64,000 bases of DNA, from the NCBI GenBank assembly GCA_051294375.1, contig CM119267.1:17090606-17154605 (forward strand), given 5' to 3'. Position 1 is the first letter of the stretch. The number at the start of each line of letters is the position of its first letter. Under the pieces are notes generated by a model. It was not told the DNA's origin and did no database searches. It saw only the letters and a list, made by a program, of their open reading frames with translations. Positions 22,601 to 33,473 of this stretch are shown here, piece by piece. The DNA comes from Paraspadella gotoi. Taxonomy: Eukaryota > Chaetognatha. A program made the position numbers and the translations under genes.

Positions 22601-25600
22601 TTATCATAATAAAGTTTTAAAAAATTATATAGCTGGCAATATATTTGACAAAGCAAGACATCATTGTGTTAAATTGTATTGATAATTTTTTTTAAATATA
22701 GCAAGGAATTTAATTCTATTATTTATCATCCATTTTAATTAAGAAAAAATATTTCTCGTAATTGCCCATTAGAAAGGGTTCATTGACCGACTTAATGATC
22801 GAATTTTTTAGATATCTTTACTGCCCCCATTTTACAAGATATAAAAGGTCATGGTTGTCATGTCAGTAAGTCCAGATTATCTGTACCCTTTATACAACCT
22901 GCATTCTGAATTTTCTTTTTTTCCTTTTCAAATGTATTAAATAAAAAAAATTATTTGAGAGAACAATCGGCGTGGAGGATGCCATTGGTAAGCCTTAGTT
23001 ACCCCACTTCCCGATCGAATTTTTAAATGAGGTTTTTTTTCCATCTATTTGAGACATAACACTAACTATTGGTACTATTATTTTTTTTTATTTTTTTTTA
23101 TTACAATTCTAGGAATAAATATAAATAAGTAACTTTTTAAAAAAATTTATCATCTTTCACCCTATATTCGGTCATATCTAAAAAACAAAAAAAGATTTTG
23201 CATTGATATTTTGGATATCGACATATGAAACTATAACGTTTCAAAAAATAAAAAGAAATATAGTAATATTGAACAGTGAATTTTTTTTATGCACGGAACA
23301 GTAACGTTACGCCATTTTTCATTGTGTCTTAGGTTCTTTTTGTCGATTATGGCAATACGGAGTTGTTGGGAGAAGAGAGATGTGCCGAACTTCCTCATGA
23401 CCTCCTCAACATGGAAGCCTTCGCATTTCCCTGTTCGCTCGACAAAATTGAGCCTATTTTCGAGGATGATTGGGGCAGCGAAGCTACCCTTGTTCTTGAC
23501 ACTCTTTCGCAACAGAAGGGTGAGCTTATTTCCGTCTTATAAATATTATATACCTACCATTATCTACGTAATAATATATAATAATAATTACGAAATAAAT
23601 TTTATTTATTTTAGTCTAACTTTTCAGGACTTTCTGCAATCGTGGTCGGTACCAATTCCGCCAATCATTTAAAAGTAGATCTCATCGACACGAATTCTCC
23701 TTCTCGGGAACGAAATATCGCCAGAGAGTTAGTCCTCTCCAAGATGGTGAAAGGCTCCTTCGACGATGCTCTCCAGGATGGTCCCCAAATTGCCCGCCCC
23801 GCAAAATCAAATTCTTCCCCGGAAATCGTTGAACCACTGGCTGAGGTCCCAACCGATGCTTCTTTCCCGCCCGCTAAGGATGTTTCCGGCCAGACAGCCG
23901 AAGTGAGTTTGGCCTGGGCAGTCAACCCCGGCGAATTCTACTTACATTTAACTGATCAAAACGAAGAATTGGAGAGGATCGAAGACCGCCTGGCAAACGA
24001 GTACGCCGATCTGGGACCCCGAGATCGCCTGCTTCCCTCCGCTTCCGCGGGCACCGTCTGCGTTGCGCGGTTCACCGAGGATGATGCATATTACAGGGCT
24101 TGTGTGATCGAGGTCTTGAATGAAAAATGCCTCGATCCACTCGATCTCAAGACGAGCATCCGTTTCGTTGACTTCGGCAACGGAGATGTCGTTCCTCGCT
24201 CTCAACTTAAGTCGGTTCGTCTTAGAGCGAAGAATTGATTAGAAATACGTAATTACTTATAGGCAGTCGAATACTAATGTTTACGTATTTTCCTCGTTTC
24301 AGCTCCATCCCGCTTTGTTGGAACAACCTCCCATGGCGCTGAGGTGTCATTTAAAAGGAATCCGACCCAGCGGCCTCAACGAAGACTGGAATTCGGCGGC
24401 GACGACCTTCATGGATCGTCTCTGCGAGAATGAAAAAGTCACGTGCATTTTCGGAAAAAAAGGAGAAGCTGCCGACTACGAAGTCGAACTTTGCGTCAAC
24501 GGAAAAAACGTCGCTTGGGAATTGTGCAACGCCGGCTACGGATTCGAAGATAAGCCTAAGAACGCAGGGGCTTTGGCGGCGCCGGTTCCAACGCCGGTTC
24601 CGGCGCCAGCGGAAAGAGTCGCCATTTCGACGGAAGAGCCCTCGACATTCCCGGCGCTGAAGGAATCTTCACCGTTGGACGTCAATCACAATCCATCGCT
24701 TGTGATTCCTTTCCTCCGTCCATTCGAGGGCTTGAAGAAGGGATTCGTCACCTTTTACAACTCCCCCGATTCTTTTTACCTCCAATTGTGCGAGATGGAG
24801 AATGAGATGTTTTACCTGACGCGCGATCTGAAGAACTTTTATTCGCAGTCGACCGGAAGAATCTCGAAGGTCCAAGGAGGCGGCTACGTCTGCGCCAAGT
24901 GGAACAAGGATGGCTCTTGGTACCGCGCGATCGTCGAAAGCGAAGACGAAGACTATGTCCGTGCATTTTTTCTCGACTATGGAAATTCCGATAAGATACA
25001 CAAAGATGACGTTCGACCTTTAGCCCCTCAATTCTTTGGGCGCGCGCAGGCTTATCACTGCCGCTTGTTTAAACCAGACGGCGCCATGTGGACTCTTGGC
25101 AACGATACATCGAGTCTCTTCGAGTATTGTGAATTTCAAGTTACTTTCAAAGACCCGTCATGTCTCACCACGCCGTTTACCGTCAGTCTTTACCGAAAGG
25201 GTGAGGACTTGTCCTCCCTGTTGTCTTCCACACCAGAAAACAAATCGACGCCGATCAAAGAAGGACTCAGCTCGTCTAAACTCAACGCGGAGGCTCAAAT
25301 TTTTTCGCCGAGTCGATCGCGCGAGTCCAAACACGTTATTGCCTTGGACGACGAATCGAGCGTGGCAGGATCTCAATCCGTCGAAATCTTGACTCCCGCT
25401 CTGGTCTTAGAATCACAGTCATCAGCAGCTAAATCTCAATCGTCATCCCTGAAATTTCACCTTGTACCTTTGGACTCTCGGCCTCCGGAATCTCGATTGA
25501 TTTCTGACGTCCCTCCGCCCAAAAAGCTGAATCAATATCCCGACGGTCCCGATCTAACGGGGACTTCGACTATTGTCGAATTGGTTTGGCCGGAATCTCC

Positions 25601-28600
25601 TTTAGAGTTTTACGTCCAGCTGAAATCGCGCCAAGAAGAGCTCCAGGAATTGGGGCAAAGAATCGGTTCGTTGTATTCCTCGTTCGGTCCCGACGATCAC
25701 AAGTTCGCTTCCGCCCGCGTTCGTTCACTCTGCGTAGCCAAGTACGCAGTCGACGGAGGTTGGTACCGCGCCGAAGTCCTTGAGCCGCCTGCCGATATGA
25801 ACTGGGAGCGGCTACTCGTTCAATTCGTCGATTACGGCAACTCAGCGGAAGTTGATAAGGCTGACCTCAAGCGCGTACACCCTTCTTTCAGAGGAGTTGT
25901 TCCGGGGGTCGTTAGGTGCACTTTGAAGGGCATTCGGCCACTCAGCGGCCAAGACAATTGGGATAAGAGAGTTGTTGGCGAAATGGAAAGAATTTGTAGC
26001 GATAATTCGCTCGAATGTCGATTCGTATCCTGGTCAGATAGTCCTGGCTTTCGTGGAACGTACTTGGTTGAAATTGACGTTGGCGGAAAGGATTTGGTGA
26101 CGGAAATCTGCAAAAGTGGACTTGGGGTTTCGGTCGACAACGATAAGAGAAACGAACCTGCTTTGGTGTCAGCAGGCGTTGCAGTGAATCCTCCCAAGTC
26201 AGCATCGCCTCATATGGAATCGTTCTCCGAATCTCCCCCAGTGTCTGTCCCTTGTCATCCTATTCCCCAAGATCCGCGACCCAGCCTCATAACCCACTTT
26301 AATTCCATCGACTCTTTCTTCATTCAACTCAACGATATGGAGGACGTCGTGGTGAATCTGACTAATAACATATTCGAATTATATTCTTCTTGCGGTGATG
26401 CTTACAAACTTAGTCGTACTTGCCCCGGTGCTTTTGTCTGCGCCAAGTGGTCCGATGATGGTTGGTACCGATCCTTAGTCAAATCGGTCGATGGCGATCG
26501 TTGTCACGTCCTCTTCGTCGACTACGGCAACGATGACGATGTTGCTGTCACAGACATACGTCGGCTGGACGAAAGATGGGCATTGACCCCCGCCCTGGCG
26601 TATCACTGCTGCCTCGGAAAACCCGATTCGACTTCCTGGCTGCCGGAAGTGGATCGAGCGGCAAAGAGAATGTTGCTCGAGAAGGTGGTAACTGTGCAAT
26701 TTTCTGGTGGCGAAGATGCTAATAAAGTGGAATCGCCCGTGACAGTTGCCTTGGCTCTTGATGGCAAAGATGTCGCAACACTTCTAGTTCGACCAGCTTC
26801 TCCGGTCGACGACTTGCCTCCTCCCGATCCGGCGCGTATCTCTCCCCAGGCGCCTCCCAATGCAGCACACATTAACGAATCCTCGATAATAGATAGCGCC
26901 TCTAATTCGCTGACCGCAGGTAAAACTTCTTTGTCATCGAGCAAAGACTACGCATACGGAAAATCGTCTACGCCTGCAAAGGGAACTTGTGACGAGATTA
27001 TTTCGGGCCCAACGCCGTCGATGCTTCCCCCTACACTCCCCGTCGTGGACATTGAACCTCCATGCGGTTTTTCCGACTCTTATCCATCTCGGGGATCATC
27101 TAGGCGCGGGTCCGTCTCCTCGCGCCCCGGATCGCCGGAGAGAATGAGCCGGCAACCGGAGCGACCAAGAACGCCTTTACATCTAAAAAGTTCTGCGAAG
27201 ACTGGCTCAATGATCGAGTTGGTAATGCATGTGAACGCGATATCCCAAGCCAATGCCGCTGCGGCTGCCGCGGTCGCTCGACCACTCTTCACCGCCTCGC
27301 CGATTCCCAAGCAACGTTCTCGGGTCTTGATTATGCATCAAGAAGGCATCGAAAAAGTATGGTTTCAACTAGTTGAAAACGATTCTGTCGGCCTAAAGCT
27401 CATGGAAAAGTTGAATTCAGTGTAAGATAATAAAAATCATAGTATAACCTAATTGTGCTGAGATTACTTATTAATAAATAATATTTAGTTACTCTGACTG
27501 CGAATCGGGCACAGGACCTGCAGTTTTGACTAACCCAAAATCAGAAGATTGCTGCATTGCCAAGTCTTCTTCAGATAGTTGCTGGTACCGAGCAATCGTC
27601 GAGGGTGTGCTTGTTGAAATTGGAGCAGTCCAAGTTCGTTACGTGGATTTTGGGAACAAAGGTAAGTTAAGAATTCGTTGAAAAATAAAAAGATCAATAA
27701 GCCTTATGATTTTTCAAAATTTTATTAATACCATAATTACTCATTTTTCTGCGGTTCTTCAGACACGATTCCCCTTTCTCATCTACGAATCGTCCTTCCC
27801 GAGCTCACGACTGAACCTTGCCTTGTCTTCGGTCCATTGTCCGTCTTTACTCCAGGGACGAAACCCGCGCTGAATTGTGATTTGAAATTCAAGGCGATTT
27901 TGGAGCAAGAGCGTCCCTTCGATATCGAAGTTACGGAAGACGGACGAGGCGTTCGTCTCTTTACCGTTCCCGAAGGAAAAGAAGTCGCTTTGGAAGAAGG
28001 CTTGGTGGAATCACGGCTGGAAGGCCAGTGTTATAAAACGTTGTTTTATCTTTCTGTCTGATATTTTTCTTTGTTATAATAAAGAACAATTTTTAAAATA
28101 GAGTGCAAACAAAGAAAAGCGTACACTGTGCAATATTTAACGGTAAACACTGAATTCGTTTGTTACTATTCTGCTGGACCGTCTCCCAACACTTTTTACG
28201 TTCAAGCTTCAGGTACAATGAGCCAATGGGACTAAACTCTGAATGTCAGTGAAATTTTTTTAAAAATTTATCAGTCACAGTAATTTGAATTCTTTTTTTA
28301 AAGGTTGCGAGAACGATTTGAATCAAATCATGAAAACCATCAGCCAAGCTGTTTCTCAGTTCCCCAAGTTACTAAACGTAGAGGAAGGTTTTCCCTGCGT
28401 CGCTAAATTTTCGGAAGACAATAACTGGTATAGTATTATTAAGTTTTTGTATTTGTGTTGCGAGAAAAGATACGGATATGAAATCATTTTCTATGGCTAT
28501 ATGCTTTAAAGGTATCGCGCTGAAGTCCTTCGGTGCCTGCCCAACGGTCTCATCCGAGTCCGTTTTGTCGACTACGGAAACTCTGAAGACGTCCCGAATG

Positions 28601-29002
28601 ACTTCACGAGGTTACGAGACATACCCGAATCAATTCTCAAGCCCCCAGTTAACAGCACGCTTTGCCGTGCAGCGGGATTGAGAAGCAAAGAAGATGTAGG
28701 CTGGTCAGAGGAGGTAAAGAAGAAAAATATTCCGAATAGGAAGGTTTTGATATATCGATTTAGGATATATTTGGTAAACGCAATTCTTATCCTGTCAGGC
28801 GAAGAAAGACTTTTCGAACCTCATTAATAATGTAGAGCTTCACCTCTTCGTTGAGAACTCAACACCAGTGACGCGTCGCAGTACGGCGCACCCGTTCATG
28901 TACGACGTATATATCGGCGACTGCAAGGGATCCATCAATATGTCACAGAAGTTTTTAGATAAGGGTCACGCCATTAAGGACCCCAATACAAAACTCGCTT
29001 AA
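19636..29002 (+). CDS. Multi-Tudor-domain protein (eight extended Tudor domains)
   Basis: Thirteen exons (19636-19890, 19963-20158, 20225-20494, 20580-20992, 23333-23519, 23628-24214, 24303-27421, 27489-27661, 27763-28023, 28102-28212, 28304-28427, 28512-28713, 28799-29002) give 2033 residues. Eight Tudor cores are visible, each with a W/Y-Y-R-A/G/S...DYGN or DFGN signature, at residues near 134, 364, 593, 840, 1120, 1355, 1705 and 1897. Several are followed by the SNase-like half typical of extended Tudor domains. Such proteins (Tudor, TDRD1, TDRD6) bind symmetrically dimethylated arginines on Piwi proteins and scaffold germ granules. No MYND finger or helicase is present, so it resembles Tudor/TDRD6 more than TDRD1 or TDRD9. 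Intron 4 (20993-23332) holds transposon copy B, whose target duplication supplies the acceptor of exon 5. Intron 9 has a GC donor (GAAG|GCCAGT); reading through it stops the protein after the seventh domain. Confidence 0.9.
21091..23328 (+). mobile_element. Non-autonomous DNA transposon, copy B (in Tudor-gene intron 4)
   Basis: A 2238 bp element nearly identical to copy A, with the same terminal inverted repeats (start GACACAATGAAAAAT, end CATTGTGTC). It is flanked by the 4 bp target-site duplication TTAG (21087-21090 and 23329-23332). Insertion took place at the intron's own 3' splice site. The old acceptor TTTTTTAG now sits on the left flank, and the right-hand TTAG copy is the acceptor joined to exon 5. 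No transposase-like frame is present. The longest frame, about 84 codons on the minus strand, is low-complexity. Confidence 0.9.
21707..21844. repeat. Nested inverted repeat inside transposon copy B
   Basis: Same outer (TTGAGAATAATGG) and inner (ATCAGCCTCTAG) arms as in copy A, conserved although the spacer sequences between them differ slightly in length. Confidence 0.8.
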
Positions 29003-29580
29003 AAGCAGATGTCTTTTAGCCAATTTTCGTCTTTGAAACATTTTCGTCTTTTAGCCAATTTTTGTTGACTTTCTTGTGGTATTATTTCTTTCATTGTTGG
29101 CATATGTATCGTCTAATTCTAAAAATTGGTCAAGATTGACTTGATTTCGCTGATGTTTTTCTCTGTTCGTCCTACCTTAATATTATTTAAAATTGGTACA
29201 ACCAATATAAAAATTATCCATTAATTTAATAAATAATTAATATTTAATTTAAACGAATAAGAATTTTTGATTGACAATCAAGTTAGTATTATTTAACTTA
29301 TTTAAAATATATTTAGGTTGGCATTTAACGCCTCTTCCTGGTTCAATTTTTTTTTGTTTCTACAATTGCATCTTTTTTTTGCCAGCTAGGAAAATATGAT
29401 GATTGAGTTTCGCTTTCTAAAAAAATTGAAACTTCAATTTGAATGAACGCGTTGGAACCAACTTTGGAAATTTTGGATGCGCACAAAAGCGCATAATTCA
29501 TTAGTAGGCGCGAGAGAAAGAAACGCATCAGTCATGTAATGAATTCCTCGGCAGTGGACTTCTTCCCTTCTCTACAAACT
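29003..29580. other. Spacer with repeat remnant
   Basis: Holds the 3' UTR region of the Tudor gene, a foldback repeat remnant (29189-29237), and a pyrimidine-rich 3' splice-site-like sequence ending in AG at 29384-29385 upstream of the next gene. No coding sequence. Confidence 0.5.
29189..29237 (-). repeat. Dispersed foldback/MITE-like repeat, copy 3 (fragment)
   Basis: Contains ATTGGTACAACCAATATA followed by AAAATTATCCATT, the reverse complement of the core block found at about 13060-13095. Only the terminal part of the repeat is present. Confidence 0.6.
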
Positions 29581-30590
29581 ATGAGTCTGTCTTGCGTGGA
29601 GCAAGAACAAATATGCGTCCGAAGTTGGTTCCTCAACTGGTCATCATGGCAACGCAGGTAAATGTCATTTCGAAAAGGATGGAGAAATATATCTAGTTTA
29701 TTCAATAGTCACACAGTATAGATATCTCGTATTAATTCCTCTTAACCATACTTTTTATCGGTTTAGCAAATTTATGGAGGAGTTGTTGTGCAAGGCGGTT
29801 CCCGCTGATTCCGCGGATTTGTTACTCGATTCAATCGGCGGACTCACGCTACAAGGGTGAGTTGATTGGTGTCGGTTGGGAAACCTTTGGCCTACATTAC
29901 GTGAAATGGACTTCTAGTGAAAGGCAGTGGAAGTTAACGCGCTTGATTATATTTTATTGTCATCATTTACGTATTTAGTGTGGTTTTTTCTATAACTTAT
30001 TCGTTAGTAACAGTACGAAAATTGGTTGTATTTTTATTTCAGAAACGATCGCGGGCCCTCCCTGTTTCAATGTCAGTTGAAACTCTTTCGTCAATGGTTT
30101 GATAACTGGCAAGATAAAGAGCGAAGTCAATTTCTCGGGAGACTTCAAGTGAGTTATTCTTAAGTATTTGCCAGAACTCTTCACTTAAATACATATATAA
30201 AGGAAAAAAATTATTGATTTCTTCGAAGGGATTGTTTTTTTGGAACTTTTGCCTCGTCATCAAAGAGGAGTACCTCACCTTTCGCTTTCATTTCCTTTTT
30301 TTCCCAAAATCCCGCGGTGATAAAACGGGTTTTTATCAACGGGCTGAGAGTAAAACTGATTACCGAAATTGACTCACGGCATTCGATTTTAACTCGAGAC
30401 CTTCGGTTTCGAATGATTGTAACGGGTTTTTAATTTGAACCCGTTACAAGCCGAGATCTTAAGATGACTTTTACGTCTTCATTATCTCCGATATTTTTTA
30501 CCGTTTTTTGTTTTTTTTTTTCAGGAGATTGATTCCGAATTTGTGTCCCAGTTCCAACGAGCCGTCGACAGCCGAACGTCAACGACCTGA
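29581..30590 (+). CDS. C14orf119-like small protein
   Basis: Four exons (29581-29657, 29767-29856, 30043-30148, 30525-30590) give 112 residues. The sequence matches the short family of human C14orf119 in layout. An opening motif WFLNWSSWQR is followed by F.EELL.KAVP, a leucine-rich helix (LLLDSIGGLTLQG), then FQCQLKLFRQWFDNWQDKERSQFLGRL and a final helix of the type EIDSEFVSQFQRAV. The family is widespread in eukaryotes with no settled function; the Trp-rich repeated 'W..W' helices suggest a small protein-interaction fold. The spacer to the next gene is about 220 bp, same strand. Confidence 0.8.
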
Positions 30591-30811
30591 TTTCGATTAC
30601 AACGTCCGTTAGTGATTCTCACCCGTGACTAAAGACCGAAATTCTCATTAAACGAAAGATACTCGTGCTGACGTCGACGTAATTTTTGCACTCGATTCAA
30701 TACGGCGATTTTATTTATGACTCGTCAACAACTTTTATTCCTCCCATGCATGATCTCAATCTTAAATGAGAAAAAAAAAGAAGAAGGAAACTCGGAAATA
30801 AGTAATGAATT

Positions 30812-32256
30812 ATGAAAAGATGTTCGATGTCGGAAAAGGGAAAATCAAATTCTGGTGGCGTTGTTGAAGCGAAACGAGAGGCGATCGGTTTCTCAGTCGG
30901 CGTTTTGCTGACCTCTGCGATTCTGATCATCAATAAATACGTTCTGACGTCGCTCGGGTTTCAGGTAATTCGGGGATTAACATTAGGGAACGCGCGGAGA
31001 TGTTAATTCGTTTTGCGACACGAAATTGATTTAAAGCGACTCGTGTTTTTTTTTAAATTTATTCGATGTTTTTTCGACAACATACATTCGCTCATTATTT
31101 TTGAGAGTTCGACCGATTGAATCATTTTGAACTTCCTTCCTTCATTTCCCAAAACCCCCTCCCGTTCCCTCCTATCAGTTTCCAACTATTTTTCTGGGAT
31201 GGCAGACGTTTGCGCAATTTTTTATCCTAAAAATCGATGGAGCTATTTTAAACGGAGCAAAAACGAACCTCGCGAAAAAATGGCGTCAGGTAAAAAGTGA
31301 TACTGAATTGTAAGTTGTATGTTGATATTAGCATTGATATTTCTCTTGTTCCTTTCTCCAACTTCCCTACGCATTTTTCTCAGCTCCTTCACTTTTCTCC
31401 CTCTATCTTCCTCCACCTCGTCGCCATCTACGCCGGGTCCCGCGCCCTCTCCCGTCTCGACCTTCATTTATTCCTCGTCCTGCAGAACTTTCGACTCGTC
31501 CTGCGCTCGTCACTTCTCATCCTTGCGGCCCCGCTTCTCAACGCAGAACAACGTTGGCGCTATTGGCCGGAGTTGGGTAGCGCTCTACTTCTATTTGTCA
31601 TCGCGGCAGCCGGTTACTCCGTTGGAGAATTGGACGCCGACTCCTACGACGGAGAAGCTTACCAATGGTGCGGCTTGCACGCGGCAGCCCTCGCCGCCGG
31701 CGACGCCTTCTCGACTCTTTTCGTGGATGAACGACAGGAAGCGGCGCTTACCGGCGCGGAACGCGCCCTCCTCCTCAACGGCGTCGGATTTTTATTCCTC
31801 AGCTTCGGCGCTTTCATCACGGGCCAAGTTTACGCCGCCAACTTGTTTCCTCACTGGCGTTTGTACCGATTCTACCTTGCCTGTTTTCTCAGCGGCTGCT
31901 TGAGCGGATTGTCCAACTCTTTAGAGTTTCGACTCAACGACGGCAAATCCACTGATAGCGACGCGATGTCTCCGCTTGGGGATAAACCAACGCAGGAGAC
32001 GAAGAGGTCGTGGAATGATCCCGTCTATCCCGATTGGCAAGTCATGGCGAAGCCTATCGTCTCAATGTTCTCATTTGTTTTCTTGTGCTCGTCCGCGTCG
32101 CGGTCTTCGCCGCGGTTTCTTCTGCTTTGTTTCGTCTCCTTTTCCGCCGAGTGTTTTTACCTCAAAACCTATTTTGGCTTTCTCAAATATTTTCCCAAAA
32201 TCCTGCGGAGTTTGGAACAAGCGTGGGCGCGAAAAAAAGGGTTGATTCTCGCCTGA
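30812..32256 (+). CDS. TMEM241: TMEM241-like nucleotide-sugar transporter (SLC35 superfamily)
   Basis: Three exons (30812-30964, 31179-31289, 31384-32256) give 378 residues with about eight to ten hydrophobic segments. The family signatures are clear. An early NKYVLTSLGFQFPTIFLGWQ joins exons 1 and 2, and IYAGSRALSRL in exon 3 is diagnostic for TMEM241. This is a drug/metabolite-transporter superfamily member, reported in vertebrates as a Golgi UDP-GlcNAc transporter. The C-terminal third is less conserved and ends in a basic tail. An internal methionine six residues in (MSEKGK) could be the true start. Only 130 bp separate its stop from the next gene. Confidence 0.8.
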
Positions 32257-32385
32257 AAATCATCGGGAGTTGAGGACCAATAATGATAAATTAGTTTTTT
32301 TTTTTTTCGATCTGGTCTATTGGCTAAAAAAAACCTTTTCTTCTCGCTTAAATTTTTTTTTTTCCTCAGTCTTTTTAAAGAGAAA

Positions 32386-33303
32386 ATGAAAAAACATTCA
32401 ACGACCACATCGCTCCCCAACGGAAAATCCCGAGAAGCGAAGGAAAAACGAAAAAACTCGGTTTTGCTCGGCTACGATTGGGCGGCGGCCATCGTTGACG
32501 ATTCCCGGGACGTCGGGTCGCGCGCCTATTTGGACGAGCGGGACGAAGACTTGGGGTGAGGTGGAAGGTTATAAAAAACTAAGTAAACTAATTTGGTCTC
32601 ACCGGTCGCTTTAACCTTTCGTCTCAGCGAAATTCGCGCCTTTCGTCAAAGCCACGCCTCCTCCTGCGTCGGCGCATCGACCGTCGATGGCATCGATCGC
32701 GAAATGCGCGACTTGGGTCCAGTGGCCGATTTCAAAACAACGGACGTTGAACCTCGTCCCCGTCCTACTCCCGTTGACAATCACATCTGCGTCTTTCCTT
32801 TCGAAATCTCGGAGAGGCTTTTCGCTCGGCCATTGCAGACTCTTGGAAAAAAGGTTGGTGGAATTTAAGAGAGTCTGTGGTGTAATCTCGTATTTGTTTT
32901 CGCTGTTTTTAAAACAGAAATTTTGATTTGGGTTAATTTTTTAAATTTTTATTGAGAGATTTTTTTTTCCACCTAGGATTCTTCATCCGCCTGCGCCGTG
33001 TGCTCCCGTCCCCGCCCGACTCCTTCCATCGAACCCTCCTTCGTGAAAGTGAGTCTTTCCCGCGGAAGAGCCGCTCCACCTTACATTCCACGACCCCATC
33101 GCCGAAACTCTTTCGATCCTTCCGACTCTCTCTCCCTCGCCGCACACCTTCTTCAAGGATGGCGCCCGCGGGGATGCGCCGACGCCATGCCCGTCACAAA
33201 GAGTCTGGCTTTGAGGAGGAACTTGAGAAAGCGAGAGGAGGAGCAAGAGAATAATGACGGTAGAAAAGTGAGGAGCTCGAAGAGAAGAGCGGAAAACTTT
33301 TAA
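32386..33303 (+). CDS. MIIP-like (migration and invasion inhibitory protein)
   Basis: Three exons (32386-32555, 32628-32853, 32977-33303) give 240 residues. GYDWAAAIVDD and LGEIRAFRQSH at the start, FPFEISERLFARPL in the middle, and a CxxC pair (CAVCSRPR) are consistent with the MIIP family. So is the segment PPYIPRPHRRNSFDPSDSLS, which resembles the 'HRRKSFDPSDSLAL' region I associate with it. Vertebrate MIIP is a cytoplasmic regulator of IGFBP2, HDAC6 and mitosis. A pyrimidine tract ending CCTCAG stands 16 bases before the start codon, so an upstream leader exon is possible and a short N-terminal exon could be missing. The C-terminus is basic. Confidence 0.6.
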
Positions 33304-33473
33304 GTCGACAGATTCTATTTGTATGCAATTGTTCGCGTTATCGTTTCATTTTCAACTTCGAATCGTTGACTGTTAATTGTTTTTCTCCCGATTTACTTTT
33401 TCATCATACGTTTTTACACCATCTTTAGCGCGATTCGCTTTCGAAAATCGCTCAACTTTATATCTAAATTAAT

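Noticed and set aside
22402-22656. Possible transposase frame in transposon copy B
   Set aside because: Low-complexity minus-strand frame of 84 codons, not preserved as a frame in copy A, and no catalytic motif.
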